This document shows, in pieces, positions 16,601-24,239 of a DNA stretch of 64,000 nt. The stretch is from JAZDFC01 sp043808235 (GTDB lineage: Bacteria > Bacteroidota > Ignavibacteria > Ignavibacteriales > Melioribacteraceae). The stretch lies in the NCBI GenBank assembly GCA_043808235.1, contig JAZDFC010000084.1, positions 62,001-126,000 on the forward strand, written 5' to 3'. Under the pieces are notes generated by a model that saw nothing but the letters and a program-made list of their open reading frames with translations, was not told the DNA's origin and made no database searches. The position numbers and the translations under genes were made by a program. Every line of letters begins with the position of its first letter. The first letter of the stretch is position 1.

Positions 16601-18041
16601 GCAAAGCGTTTTTAATATCGCTGCTGATAAATGCGGAACATTGGTCGTTAAAATTCGGGGGAGTTTCAGCTTCGAGAGCTATGCCGCCGATTTTTGTATA
16701 ATCAATTCCGAGAGACTCTTTAGCAGCCTCTTCGAGAAAGGAACCAGTGCCGGCTGAACATGCTTCGTTCATTGCGTAATCAGAAGCGACTCCGGCTGTG
16801 ATGAAAGTGTACTTTGCATCCTGCCCCCCGATTTCAAAAATTGTGTCAACATCTTTATCAAAAAAAACCGTTGCAGCGGCATGGGCAATAATTTCGTTGA
16901 TAATTCCTTTCGTCCCGGCATGAAGTCCGGCAATCTGCCTGCCCGAACCTGTCGTTCCAAGTCCGATGATTTTTATATTTTCATTAACTTGCTCGTTAAT
17001 CGCTTTATAACATTCAATTGATGCATTAACCGGGTCGCCATTGGTTCTCAAATACTTCGAGGCAACAATTGTATTATCTCTTGTCCGCAGTAAAATTGCT
17101 TTTGTCGTGGTCGAACCCACATCCAAACCAAGGATGCACTCATCGCCTTCATTCACTTTTCCGAATTCAACGTTCTTGAATTTTACTTTATCTTTATACT
17201 CCGAAAGTTTCGGATGGAAATCAAAACTCGTGCTTTCACTGTTGAAAAGATTTTCTTTATCGAACTGTCTGCAATCGTTTTTGAGCGCGTAAATTGCGGC
17301 GCCGAGCGCTTCGAAATATGTGGCTTCTTTCGGGATAATTAATTTATCAACCTTCTGATTTAGAAACCGAATCATTCCTTTATTCAAAGAAGAACCGCCG
17401 ATTAAAGCAACTTCGTTGTTCCTGTTCTTCGGAAGCAGTTCGATGATTTTGTTCGCCATCATTTCTGCGAGACCGGCGATAACATTTTCTTTCGGCGTTC
17501 CTTTGTTCAGCGCATGTGTGCAGTCGGATTTACAAAACACAGAGCATCTGCCGGAAATTTTATATACCTCGCCTCTACCGCCGTATTCTGCGGCTTCATC
17601 CGCCGTTAGATTCATTCTGCCGGTTTGCTGCAAAAAGAATTCGCCGGTACCCGAAGCGCATTTATTGCCCGTAGTTACCTTCGAGATTTTTCCGAATTTG
17701 TCCATCAAGTAAACGACAAAATTCTCTCCGCCCGCACTTACGATTATTCTCGATTTTATTTTCAGAAAATCAACAGTGAGTTCAATGGATTCCGCCTCTG
17801 ATATTGACGTCAAATTAAGGAGTTTGCGGAATTTCCTTCCGGTCAATGCAATTTTCTCGATCTGATTATTGAATGTAAATTTTTCGATTATTTCGCGGGG
17901 ATTGCCGTGATGCGGTATAACTTCTTTAGAACGAACAAATACGGTCCCGTCCCACTGTTCAAGATGAACAGCCGAAATGGAAGATGCACCGATGCAAATT
18001 CCCAAACTCCGTTTTACGAAACCGCCTTTATCGTCTTTCAT
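13677..18041 (-). CDS. Giant acyl-CoA dehydratase activase / BadF-BcrA ATPase fusion
   Basis: A 1454-residue cytoplasmic protein related to the ATP-driven activators of 2-hydroxyacyl-CoA dehydratases and benzoyl-CoA reductases. It has two ASKHA ATPase modules. The first (about 11-255) has CASGTG with Cys128 and a cysteine-rich RCSVFCKSDC at 165-174. The second (about 304-560) has DVGSTTTK at 307-314, GGQDAKY at 405-411 and CSAGTGSF at 428-435. A DUF2229-like part and a dehydratase-subunit-like part (SCGPDSF, ELDSHSADAGI) follow. Together these suggest an Fe-S electron-activating machine with its partner fused in. No acyl-CoA dehydratase, CoA transferase or reductase genes are adjacent, so the substrate is unknown. 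AAGG precedes the ATG. The first ATPase module seems to have lost its phosphate-1 Asp. Confidence 0.85.
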   Translation of the reverse strand: MKDDKGGFVKRSLGICIGASSISAVHLEQWDGTVFVRSKEVIPHHGNPREIIEKFTFNNQIEKIALTGRKFRKLLNLTSISEAESIELTVDFLKIKSRIIVSAGGENFVVYLMDKFGKISKVTTGNKCASGTGEFFLQQTGRMNLTADEAAEYGGRGEVYKISGRCSVFCKSDCTHALNKGTPKENVIAGLAEMMANKIIELLPKNRNNEVALIGGSSLNKGMIRFLNQKVDKLIIPKEATYFEALGAAIYALKNDCRQFDKENLFNSESTSFDFHPKLSEYKDKVKFKNVEFGKVNEGDECILGLDVGSTTTKAILLRTRDNTIVASKYLRTNGDPVNASIECYKAINEQVNENIKIIGLGTTGSGRQIAGLHAGTKGIINEIIAHAAATVFFDKDVDTIFEIGGQDAKYTFITAGVASDYAMNEACSAGTGSFLEEAAKESLGIDYTKIGGIALEAETPPNFNDQCSAFISSDIKNALHEGLSKADILAGLVYSICMNYLNRVKGNRPDGKKIFMQGGVCYNHAVPIAMAALTGKEIIVPPEPGLMGAFGVALEIKKKLELGLLEQKVFELNELINRKVVYDKTFVCAGGAEKCDRKCQVAIINIDGSKIPFGGACNKYYNIQLNVKEKPLSKNLVKLRQELVFEKYIHPLPLKQDAPVIGISKSFLTNTIYPLYFNFFTQLGFRIILGNESKQEGVDKKLSSFCYPAELAHGFLHDLIEQKPDYIFLPHITEIYNADDSKDKKTCVLLQSESYYLKSTFREELDGIKILNPVLNFNKGWKNAKDAFIQMGSELGKDKIESAAAFDFAVTELNEMFNEFKLLGKQILAELKENNEFGIVLFGRAYNSFAGEANLGIPQKITSRGLTIIPHDFLPSYDFNSYRHMYWAMGQQIMQSARMVKNNDKLFGMFITNFSCGPDSFLLGYFRNIMGRKPSLTLELDSHSADAGINTRIEAFIDIIHSYNQITKNYFVEKFHSVFTPLKVKNASTIVDENGNEFSLTDKSVKMLLPPMGRMNTEAVSASFNYHGINAECLSDYDSEILKAGRGNATCKECLPLLLNAGTLIDYYEKRKDNNEKTLFFMAGGNGPCRLGQYSIFLEDLISKKEMKNFAVYNLSDEDSYGSIGTAIVRRGWLSIIIADVMRDVQSAFNAIAVDKQSALTSFENEWQKILLSLKNDSFGKIFRQLEQTAEILRTVELKYQISEAKKISIVGEIFVRHDEFSKMDLMKTLAEKEFVVTIASAGEYIYYSNLLASRDNGAKVGFADKLKFSLRDFEQLRLEKRVKKIFASAGLIEDNLIDIADIIEKAKNFIPTDLAGEAILTVGAALKEIMNHACGVISIGPFGCMPSRVAEAILNAEMNNHGILRSQNMLNVSEEELKHLPFLSIETDGNLFPQIIQSKIEIFMLNAERLHKEMKLKNHTASDSLFKFILNRVLNYYENIDVSQHSSVLQTH

Positions 18042-18267
18042 TAACCTTATTATATAAATTCAAAAATAGAATCAGTATTTTCTCTTTCCTTTTGAAAAAC
18101 ATCCGGTATTCATCGTTGGAAGATTCAAAGTTCGAGACAAATTTAAACAAAGAATTTGTAGCAATAAAGTACGGAATTTTTATTCACAATAAATTAACCG
18201 GGTGAAACTATTCCTTCCGAATTGTAGTTTTAGATTGTGAGTAACCTTTTTAAACTGGAATTCATAC

Positions 18268-18651
18268 TTGGACCCAATAAAAACAAAGCACTTCACCCCG
18301 GCAGAGGCTATGAAAACACTTCCGTTAGTAAAAAGAATTGTAAGAGATATTCTGAATAACGGTACTCAAATCCGGGAAATTTTTGAATCGACCGGCGGTG
18401 AAATTGAAGGAAATACCGAAGTCGAAAGACTTTCGGCAGAATTAAATCACTATTTACATGAGCTGGAAGAACTTGGTTGTTATTATAAAGATTGGAATTT
18501 TGAAATCGGGCTGGTAGATTTTCCCGCAATCATCGATGGAAATGAAGTATATCTTTGCTGGCGAAGCGATGAAGAAGAAATATTGTTCTATCACGGAATT
18601 GATGAAGGGTATGCGGGGAGGAAGAAAATCTCCCCGCATATTAAAGTGTAG
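18268..18651 (+). CDS. DUF2203 family protein
   Basis: A 127-residue acidic cytoplasmic protein of unknown function. It matches the DUF2203 pattern: an N-terminal FTPAEAMKTLPLVKRIVRDIL helix, a coiled helix ending ELNHYLHELEELGCYYKDWNFEIGLVDFPA, and a C-terminal YLCWRSDEEEILFYHGIDEGYAGRK. The start codon is TTG at 18268. GGAA at 18257-18260 gives normal spacing, and no ATG lies upstream in frame before a stop. It is divergent from the activase gene. A REP-like repeat follows its stop. Confidence 0.8.
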   Translation: MDPIKTKHFTPAEAMKTLPLVKRIVRDILNNGTQIREIFESTGGEIEGNTEVERLSAELNHYLHELEELGCYYKDWNFEIGLVDFPAIIDGNEVYLCWRSDEEEILFYHGIDEGYAGRKKISPHIKV

Positions 18652-18669
18652 ATTTAAGAACGCTGATAT

Positions 18670-18725
18670 CATCCTTTAGGATGATTTGTTTGGGTAGCGT
18701 TGTCATTCATGGCAACGCGGTGATA
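18670..18725. repeat. 56-bp two-hairpin REP-like repeat, copy 1
   Basis: It contains a short palindrome (ATCCTTTAGGAT, within 18671-18682) and a GC-rich stem GCGTTGTC/GGCAACGC with a 6-base loop (18697-18718). The same 56 bases recur at 47305-47360 with 6 differences. It lies between two convergent genes. Confidence 0.8.
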
Positions 18726-18732
18726 ATGAAAA

Positions 18733-19893
18733 TCATAATAATGTTTCTTCTACTATAATTCCTCTCTTTTTCATTTCATCAATAATCCGTTTCCCGCTAA
18801 CAGCTTCGTGAACAGGCACAACGCCGGGTTTCGTTTCGCCTTTTGCCGCCAGCCATGCAATTGTTGATGCATGCCAGCCGGTTAACCGCTGCATCGCAGT
18901 GAAACCGGTTTTTTCATCGTAGTAATCAAGCACATCAATAAGATATTCCGCCGGTTTGCCGTTTTTTATTCCTTTGGCTCCAACCCGGATTATTCCTAAA
19001 TCTTTTATCATATTATTTTTTATATGCGGCTCAAGCAGTGTGTGATAAAATTCTCTCGGGGATACTTCGGCGTCGCCCACTTTTATTTTTTTTGTTTCGA
19101 ATAATCCGAGCATTGAATATGCTTTGAATTGCTGCCAATGACCCGGATAACGCAATGTTTTGTTTTCAAGTTTATCAACTTTCCCTTTGAGGAAATATGG
19201 CATCACCGACAATCCGCCGGATGTAACTGCGGCTTCCAATTTACCGATACCGGGATAATCCATTTCTTCAAATTCGGTTAAACATGGCACTCCGGTAACG
19301 TCTCCGTTTCGGATATATATCGAGTCACCGTAATATTCATTTGTCAATCCGTTCACGTGGAAAGTTAATTCATAATTCCATGGCGGGGTTGGATTTTGCG
19401 GCAACCCGGCGCCGTAAGATTTTATTTCTTCAACTTTATCAAATTTCGAAACTAAGTATTCGATAATCGAAATATTGAATCCCGGGTCCATTCCGCAGTC
19501 GGGCACAACCGAAATATTTTTTTCAACAGCGTTATCGTTCAATTCAATCTGCTGTAAAACAACCACGGTATTCCCGCCAAAGTCGCACATGTTTGTTGAT
19601 GTTTCAATTGCAAGTTTTGTTAAATCAAGGTTATAGTAATAGGGCACTCCGCTAATCATCGAGTGGATGTCTCTCAGTATTTCATGTAATGCAGTTGCAT
19701 CATGTACCGAAAGTTTTACGGGCACACAAATATCTTTTCCGGTCAATTGTTTGACCTGTGCTGCCGCGCGGGAAGCGTTTTCGGAATCGACATCTACAAA
19801 ATAAATTTTTGCAGCTTCGCCGAATTGTACAAGGTCGTATGCCGAAGCAACACCCTGTCTTCCCGCTCCGATGATTGCGTAGTTAAATGACAA
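18733..19893 (-). CDS. Lysine 6-dehydrogenase-like oxidoreductase (saccharopine dehydrogenase family)
   Basis: A 386-residue NAD(P)-dependent enzyme. The Rossmann motif GAGRQG is at 9-14. Later segments align well with the Geobacillus L-lysine 6-dehydrogenase: PDCGMDPG, TSGGLSVMPYF, KTLRYPGHWQQFK, LTGWHASTIAWL and the terminal DEMKKRGI. That enzyme oxidatively deaminates the epsilon-amino group of lysine, but other family members act on saccharopine or carboxynorspermidine. The activity here is therefore a good guess rather than a certainty. It begins one base after the OsmC stop region and is clearly cotranscribed with it. Confidence 0.75.
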   Translation of the reverse strand: MSFNYAIIGAGRQGVASAYDLVQFGEAAKIYFVDVDSENASRAAAQVKQLTGKDICVPVKLSVHDATALHEILRDIHSMISGVPYYYNLDLTKLAIETSTNMCDFGGNTVVVLQQIELNDNAVEKNISVVPDCGMDPGFNISIIEYLVSKFDKVEEIKSYGAGLPQNPTPPWNYELTFHVNGLTNEYYGDSIYIRNGDVTGVPCLTEFEEMDYPGIGKLEAAVTSGGLSVMPYFLKGKVDKLENKTLRYPGHWQQFKAYSMLGLFETKKIKVGDAEVSPREFYHTLLEPHIKNNMIKDLGIIRVGAKGIKNGKPAEYLIDVLDYYDEKTGFTAMQRLTGWHASTIAWLAAKGETKPGVVPVHEAVSGKRIIDEMKKRGIIVEETLL

Positions 19894-19894
19894 A

Positions 19895-20320
19895 TTATTT
19901 CTCCTGTATTATATATGAATGAGTTATTTCCATGGACTTCTGCAACATGGCTGTAACGCTGCAGTATGTTTTCTGCGACAGCTCGATTGCTCTTTCCACG
20001 GCTTCTTTTGGAATCTCCTTACCATAAAATACGTATTCGATATTGATTTTCGTATATACCTGCGGATGCGTTTCCTGCATATCAGCAGTGATATTCAATT
20101 CAAATTTTTCCATATTAATTTTTTTCTTCTTTAAAATCACGGCAACATCGCTTGCTGTGCAGCCTGCGAGAGAGAGCAGCAGTAATTCTTTGGGACGTAT
20201 CCCTGCATCACTCCCCCCAAATTCTTTTGGACCATCCATAGTAATCCAATGATTTGAATCGGTCTTACCGACGAAGGTTACTCCTTCAATGTGCTTTACT
20301 GTTGCGGTTTTTGTAGACAT
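19895..20320 (-). CDS. OsmC-family peroxiredoxin-like protein
   Basis: A 141-residue cytoplasmic thiol protein. The two conserved redox cysteines of OsmC/Ohr proteins are present: Cys54 in SLAGCTASDV and Cys120 in TYCSVTAML. The fold signature GGSDAGIRPKELLLLSLAGC is clear. Members reduce organic hydroperoxides. This shorter YhfA-like branch is less well defined, and peroxidase activity is only inferred. It is the first gene of a two-gene unit with the lysine-dehydrogenase-like enzyme. The inverted-repeat element begins 15 bases beyond its start, so that element may carry or disturb its promoter. Confidence 0.85.
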   Translation of the reverse strand: MSTKTATVKHIEGVTFVGKTDSNHWITMDGPKEFGGSDAGIRPKELLLLSLAGCTASDVAVILKKKKINMEKFELNITADMQETHPQVYTKINIEYVFYGKEIPKEAVERAIELSQKTYCSVTAMLQKSMEITHSYIIQEK

Positions 20321-20335
20321 AAAAACTCCGTTTTT

Positions 20336-20782
20336 AGTTTTCAGTTATCAGTCGTCAGTCATCAGTTTAAATCGATTTAGAAATTTTCTGCATCAATCCC
20401 GACAACATCTTTTTTATTACATCCATACGATGATTTAGATTTTCAAACGATTCATTCGATATATATTCCAACTCAAACGAAAGAAAAATCTGGTATTCTA
20501 ATTCATTTGCAGAGCCGAAAGCAATATCTAAAAACCTTAAAAATTCTGTCTTACTTTTTCGACCACATCCTTCGGCAATATTAGAAGGGATGGAAATTGC
20601 CGCACGTCGTATTTGTGAAGTTAGTACAAATAACTCCTCCTTGGGGTAATTTTTAGTAACTTTATTAAGGTCAACAACTAACCTATGAGCCTTTTCCCAA
20701 ACAGATAATTTCCTATAATCCTGCATTTTAATCTCCTTTAATTTTTTTTACTGAAAACTGATTACTGACTACTGATAACTAA
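20336..20782 (-). mobile_element. Inverted-repeat element carrying a four-helix-bundle gene
   Basis: About 447 bases bounded by CAGT-rich arrays in opposite orientation. Bases 20343-20368 (AGTTATCAGTCGTCAGTC...) match the reverse complement of 20755-20780 at 24 of 26 positions. The enclosed gene fills nearly all the interior, and its TAA overlaps the left repeat. The element sits exactly between osmC and the purine permease gene. No transposase is present, so mobility is an inference from structure and from a second, empty pair of the same repeats at 22205-22314. Confidence 0.55.
20367..20726 (-). CDS. Four-helix-bundle protein (rRNA intervening-sequence protein family)
   Basis: A 119-residue all-helical protein. 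It has the hallmark start QDYRKLSVWEKAHRLVVDLNKVT, then TSQIRRAAISIPSNIAEGCGRKS and a long C-terminal helix. This is the family named after proteins encoded in 23S rRNA intervening sequences of Leptospira and Coxiella. It forms pentameric four-helix bundles, is scattered as single genes across Bacteroidota-type genomes, and has no established biochemical role. A strong AAAGGAG lies seven bases before the ATG, so it is expressed as its own unit. The framing inverted repeats and its isolation between unrelated operons suggest it arrived as a cassette. Confidence 0.88.
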   Translation of the reverse strand: MQDYRKLSVWEKAHRLVVDLNKVTKNYPKEELFVLTSQIRRAAISIPSNIAEGCGRKSKTEFLRFLDIAFGSANELEYQIFLSFELEYISNESFENLNHRMDVIKKMLSGLMQKISKSI

Positions 20783-20785
20783 TCC

Positions 20786-22087
20786 TCAATATGGATAGAA
20801 AACATAAAAAAAGATTGAGAGTAAAAATAAAATCCACATCCCTGGTTTAACCTCCTTTATTTGTCCGTTGACAGTTTTAGCGAGAGGATAAACAACAAAG
20901 CCGGCAGTCATGCCGATACCAAGGTTATATGTGAAGCTCATCAAAATCATTGTAACAAAAACAGGAATTGATTCTGTCAGGTTTTCGTAATCCATTTTGG
21001 AAATCGGCGACATCATCAGTAACCCGACGACAATTAAAGTGGAGCCGTAAGCATACGCAGGAATAATTGCAAAAACCGGCGCAAAAAATAACGCGGAAAG
21101 GAACAAGAATGCAGTTACAACTGCTGTTAATCCGGATTTACCTCCCGCTTCAATTCCTGTTGCCGATTCAATGTAAGTTCCGGTAGTAGTTGTACCAAAC
21201 AACGCTCCAACGATTGTGGCGAGTGCATCTGCTAACATTGGTTTTTCAATATCCGGCAGATTCCCGTGTTCGTCAAGCATCTTTGCCTTTAATCCGAGAC
21301 CGAGTAGCGTCCCCATCGTATCTACAAAATCCATAACAAACACCACGAGAATAACAGTAAGGAATCCCCAGCTAAATGCGCCGAAAATATCCAGCTTAAG
21401 AAATACCGGACTAATATCCGGCGGCAGACTAACAATCCTTTCGGGTAATGGAGTTATTCCGAAAATAAATCCCAGGATAGTAGTAACAAAAATCCCGATA
21501 AGAATTGAGCCGTTAATTTTTTTTATCATCAAAATGCCGATGAAAAGGAACGAGAAAATTCCGAGAAGGACAGACGGGTCTCCAAAATTCCCCACATGCA
21601 CCGGCGCGCCGGGAACCCCTATTTTTACAATCCCTGTATCATTCAATCCGATGAATGCAAGAAACAATCCGATACCTGCAGAAAATGCAATTTTCAAACT
21701 TTCGGGAATTGAGTATGCAAGCCAGCTTCGAATTTTGAAAATTGTTAAAATGGTAAACAGCACGCCACCTATAAATATCGCGCCGAGAGCCGTTTGCCAG
21801 CTGTATCCCAAAACTTTTACAACCGTGTATGCAATGAAGGCATTCTCACCCATGTAAGGCGCTATTGCAAAAGGTCTTTTGGCAAAAACGCCCATTATAA
21901 ATGTTCCGAAAAATGCGCTCATAATTGTAGCCACCATCGAAGGGCCGAACGGGATTCCCGCAGCTTCGAGAATCTTCGGATTAACGATGATGATGTACGC
22001 CATCGTCACAAACGTAGTGGCTCCGCCGATTATTTCTTGTTTTATGCTTGTGCCGAGTTCGTCGAGATGAAAATATTTTGCAATCAT
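20786..22087 (-). CDS. NCS2-family adenine/guanine/hypoxanthine permease (AzgA-like)
   Basis: A 433-residue inner-membrane proton symporter for purine bases. It has the AzgA-type signatures GGATTFVTMAYIIIVNP near the N-terminus, APYMGENAFIAYTVV, VDTMGTLLGLG and GTTTTGTYIESATGIEAGGKSGLTAV, which contains substrate-contacting residues, with about 12-14 hydrophobic segments. No purine riboswitch fold was found upstream, although bases 22172-22200 are rich in GCAGCAAGCAGCTTGC-type repeats. Its coding region lies between a gene-bearing and an empty copy of the inverted-repeat element. Confidence 0.92.
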   Translation of the reverse strand: MIAKYFHLDELGTSIKQEIIGGATTFVTMAYIIIVNPKILEAAGIPFGPSMVATIMSAFFGTFIMGVFAKRPFAIAPYMGENAFIAYTVVKVLGYSWQTALGAIFIGGVLFTILTIFKIRSWLAYSIPESLKIAFSAGIGLFLAFIGLNDTGIVKIGVPGAPVHVGNFGDPSVLLGIFSFLFIGILMIKKINGSILIGIFVTTILGFIFGITPLPERIVSLPPDISPVFLKLDIFGAFSWGFLTVILVVFVMDFVDTMGTLLGLGLKAKMLDEHGNLPDIEKPMLADALATIVGALFGTTTTGTYIESATGIEAGGKSGLTAVVTAFLFLSALFFAPVFAIIPAYAYGSTLIVVGLLMMSPISKMDYENLTESIPVFVTMILMSFTYNLGIGMTAGFVVYPLAKTVNGQIKEVKPGMWILFLLSIFFYVFYPY

Positions 22088-22417
22088 TTTATCCCCGCGG
22101 AATTAATTACAAATGAGTGATTGTGGTAATCAAAAATAAGGAAAATATTGCAATGAAGAATGACCGGGTAGTTTGCAGCAAGCAGCTTGCAGACGGCAGT
22201 AATAAGTTTTCAGTAATCAGTTATCAGTAAAATGAAAAAGGAATGGACATCTTTGATTGATTTAATCATTACGGGAATTTTTAACTGAATACTGATGACT
22301 GACTACTGTTAACTACCTAAAAAACCCGTCATTAAAAAATGACCTTGATTTTATGAGGTAAATTGCCAATTTTGGCGACCGAAGTATCAATTTATTCCCT
22401 TTATAAAAAGAAAAGAT
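22088..22417. other. 330-base intergenic region between purine permease and PorV-like gene
   Basis: The region is divergent, so it should carry two promoters. Visible content: the GCAAGCAGCTTGC repeat-like stretch near 22181-22193, the inverted-repeat pair at 22205-22314, and a weak hairpin GTCATT/AATGAC at 22328-22343. No RNA gene or riboswitch was recognised. Confidence 0.45.
22205..22314. mobile_element. Empty inverted-repeat element, MITE-like
   Basis: Bases 22205-22229 (AGTTTTCAGTAATCAGTTATC...) match the reverse complement of 22290-22314 with four or five differences. The repeats belong to the same CAGT-rich family as those at 20343 and 20755. Only 60 bases lie between them, holding a chance-size frame of 18 codons (22232-22288). 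This looks like a deletion derivative of the gene-carrying element. Confidence 0.5.
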
Positions 22418-23461
22418 ATGCTGAAAAAAATAATTTTATCGTTTATCGTTCTAATTTCGATTTCGCTTTCTACAAATGCACAGGTAGTTATCGGAAAGTA
22501 CGCCGGTGAATTTATGGCAATTGGAGTCGGCGGCCGCTCGGCTGCTATGGGCGGCGCACAGGTTGCTATCGCTAATGATGTTACTGCCGGTTATTGGAAT
22601 CCCGCAGGTTTGGCAAGAATCGATTATCCGCAATTTTCATTGATGCACGAAGAACATTTCGGCAATCTCGTAAATTATAATTATGCTGCTGTTGCAATTC
22701 CTTATGGAACTGATATGAGTTTTGGATTGAGTGTTATCCGCCTTGCCATTGACGGCATTCCTAATACAAATAACGCATTAATAGACCGTGCAACGAAAGA
22801 AAGAATCTACGATATCAATTATCCGAATTGGGGATTGGATTACGATAAGATCACTGAATTCAGCAATGCCGACTATGCGTTTTATTTAACATTCGCAAAA
22901 CGTCATTCCGAAAATTTTTCATGGGGAGCTAACGTTAAGATTATTCAAAGAAATATTGATGATTACAGCGCAACCGGAATTGGATTTGACGTAGGCGCAA
23001 CTTACGTCCCGATGGAAAACCTCTACCTTGGCGCCAGCGTAATAGACGCAACCACAACACTCGTAGCATGGAGTACGGGCAGAAACGAGCTAATCACTCC
23101 AACGTTAAAAGTAGGCGCTGCATACGGATTGGAATTTCTCGGCGGAACATTTTTACCTGCATTAGATTTGGACATTCGTTTTGAAAACAGAAAATTCGCT
23201 TCGTATTTTAATATCGGTCCTGTGAGTTTCGATGCTCATACCGGATTAGAGTATAATTATAAAAATATTTTCATGATTCGCGGCGGTTACAGCGATGTTA
23301 AACAATTTACTGTCGGCGCCGGAATTAAATTGCCTAAACTGAATATCGATTATTCATTCGCAAAATTCAGCGGTTCGGAGGATGCAAATCTGGGCGATTC
23401 GCACCGGATTAGTTTGAAATTGACTTTGGAAGAGCCAAAGTTTTTACGAAATAGCGAGTAA
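22418..23461 (+). CDS. PorV/PorQ-family outer-membrane protein
   Basis: A 347-residue outer-membrane protein with a signal peptide ending near residue 21 (STNAQ). The mature start GEFMAIGVGGRSAAMGGAQVAIANDVTAGYWNPAGLA is the family signature, shared with FadL-like barrels. The rest alternates in beta-strand fashion to a final RISLKLTLEEP. PorV and PorQ relatives shuttle or anchor substrates of the type IX secretion system at the cell surface, while many paralogues in this phylum have no defined role. Two type IX cargo proteins occur near 54-62 kb, so such a role is plausible. A small lipoprotein gene follows by 26 bases. Confidence 0.85.
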   Translation: MLKKIILSFIVLISISLSTNAQVVIGKYAGEFMAIGVGGRSAAMGGAQVAIANDVTAGYWNPAGLARIDYPQFSLMHEEHFGNLVNYNYAAVAIPYGTDMSFGLSVIRLAIDGIPNTNNALIDRATKERIYDINYPNWGLDYDKITEFSNADYAFYLTFAKRHSENFSWGANVKIIQRNIDDYSATGIGFDVGATYVPMENLYLGASVIDATTTLVAWSTGRNELITPTLKVGAAYGLEFLGGTFLPALDLDIRFENRKFASYFNIGPVSFDAHTGLEYNYKNIFMIRGGYSDVKQFTVGAGIKLPKLNIDYSFAKFSGSEDANLGDSHRISLKLTLEEPKFLRNSE

Positions 23462-23487
23462 GCGGGAATTTTTTCGCGGTAAAAACA

Positions 23488-24057
23488 TTGATTGCAAAAC
23501 TCATAATAAATTTTCTACCGATATTGACACTCTCCATTTCGGTGATTTCCTGTTCCGGCAGCGGTGGTTCAATGTTTAATAGCAATTACACTCTAACAAA
23601 TGAAATCATCACAGCCAAATCATCCGGATTAACTATGAGGGTGCCGCAAGGATGGTTCTCGGCGGAGGAAAATGAAAACAAAATTATTGATGCGTGGCTG
23701 ATAAAAGATAATTATTCGGCATCTATAAGTTTAGTTCCGCTTAGTTTTGATGAGCAAATTAAAAACAAATACGATATTGACGACCTTACCGGAGTTTTGA
23801 ATATCAGCCAATTATTCAAAAAGGCGGAGACCGGTTCCACTTATAAAGAAACCGGCGAGACTGAGTTTTTCAAATTGAACTCGATTGATATTGCCGCCTA
23901 TCAATTTCTTGGGAAAGATACTCAAAAAATCCGTGTTGCAATATTTCAATACGATAATCAGTATTATGAGTTCACTGCCATGCCGGCTAACGGTAAAAAC
24001 ATTTCAGAGCAGGAATTGTTCGGCGTTCAAAATTCCGTTCTATCATCAATTAAATAA
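23488..24057 (+). CDS. Putative lipoprotein of unknown function
   Basis: A 189-residue protein with a lipoprotein signal: hydrophobic residues 9-19 and lipobox VIS-Cys22 followed by SGSGG. The body contains TMRVPQGWFSAEE and, later, QYDNQYYEFTAMPA. These recall PsbP-like or other small proteins that handle membrane-associated stress signals, but I do not recognise a family. The start codon is TTG at 23488, chosen because it gives a proper signal peptide and no in-frame ATG precedes the lipobox. It lies 26 bases after the PorV-like gene and is probably cotranscribed. Confidence 0.6.
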   Translation: MIAKLIINFLPILTLSISVISCSGSGGSMFNSNYTLTNEIITAKSSGLTMRVPQGWFSAEENENKIIDAWLIKDNYSASISLVPLSFDEQIKNKYDIDDLTGVLNISQLFKKAETGSTYKETGETEFFKLNSIDIAAYQFLGKDTQKIRVAIFQYDNQYYEFTAMPANGKNISEQELFGVQNSVLSSIK

Positions 24058-24239
24058 TTTTACTAAAAAAAATTTTAACAAAATTGATCAACTCCACCCT
24101 CTTTAGAGACTTCGGAATTCATTATTCCTTGTTCAATATTCGATATTTCTAAAGTATCCCTATCTCATAAAAATATTTTATTTTACCAACAACATTTCTT
24201 TCCTTTGTGCATCTTTAAAGTAGAGTAAAAAAATATTCT

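Noticed and set aside
20336..20782. CAGT-rich arrays as a CRISPR
   Set aside because: The units are about 10 bases with no unique spacers and form inverted pairs, not direct repeats.
21216..21857. 213-codon open frame opposite the purine permease
   Set aside because: It is a shadow frame of an obvious membrane protein gene and has no recognisable domain.
22088..22204. Purine riboswitch ahead of the purine permease
   Set aside because: The conserved three-way-junction sequence blocks could not be found on the minus strand.
22232..22288. 18-codon frame inside the empty inverted-repeat element
   Set aside because: Too short to support, with no ribosome binding site; it is probably chance.
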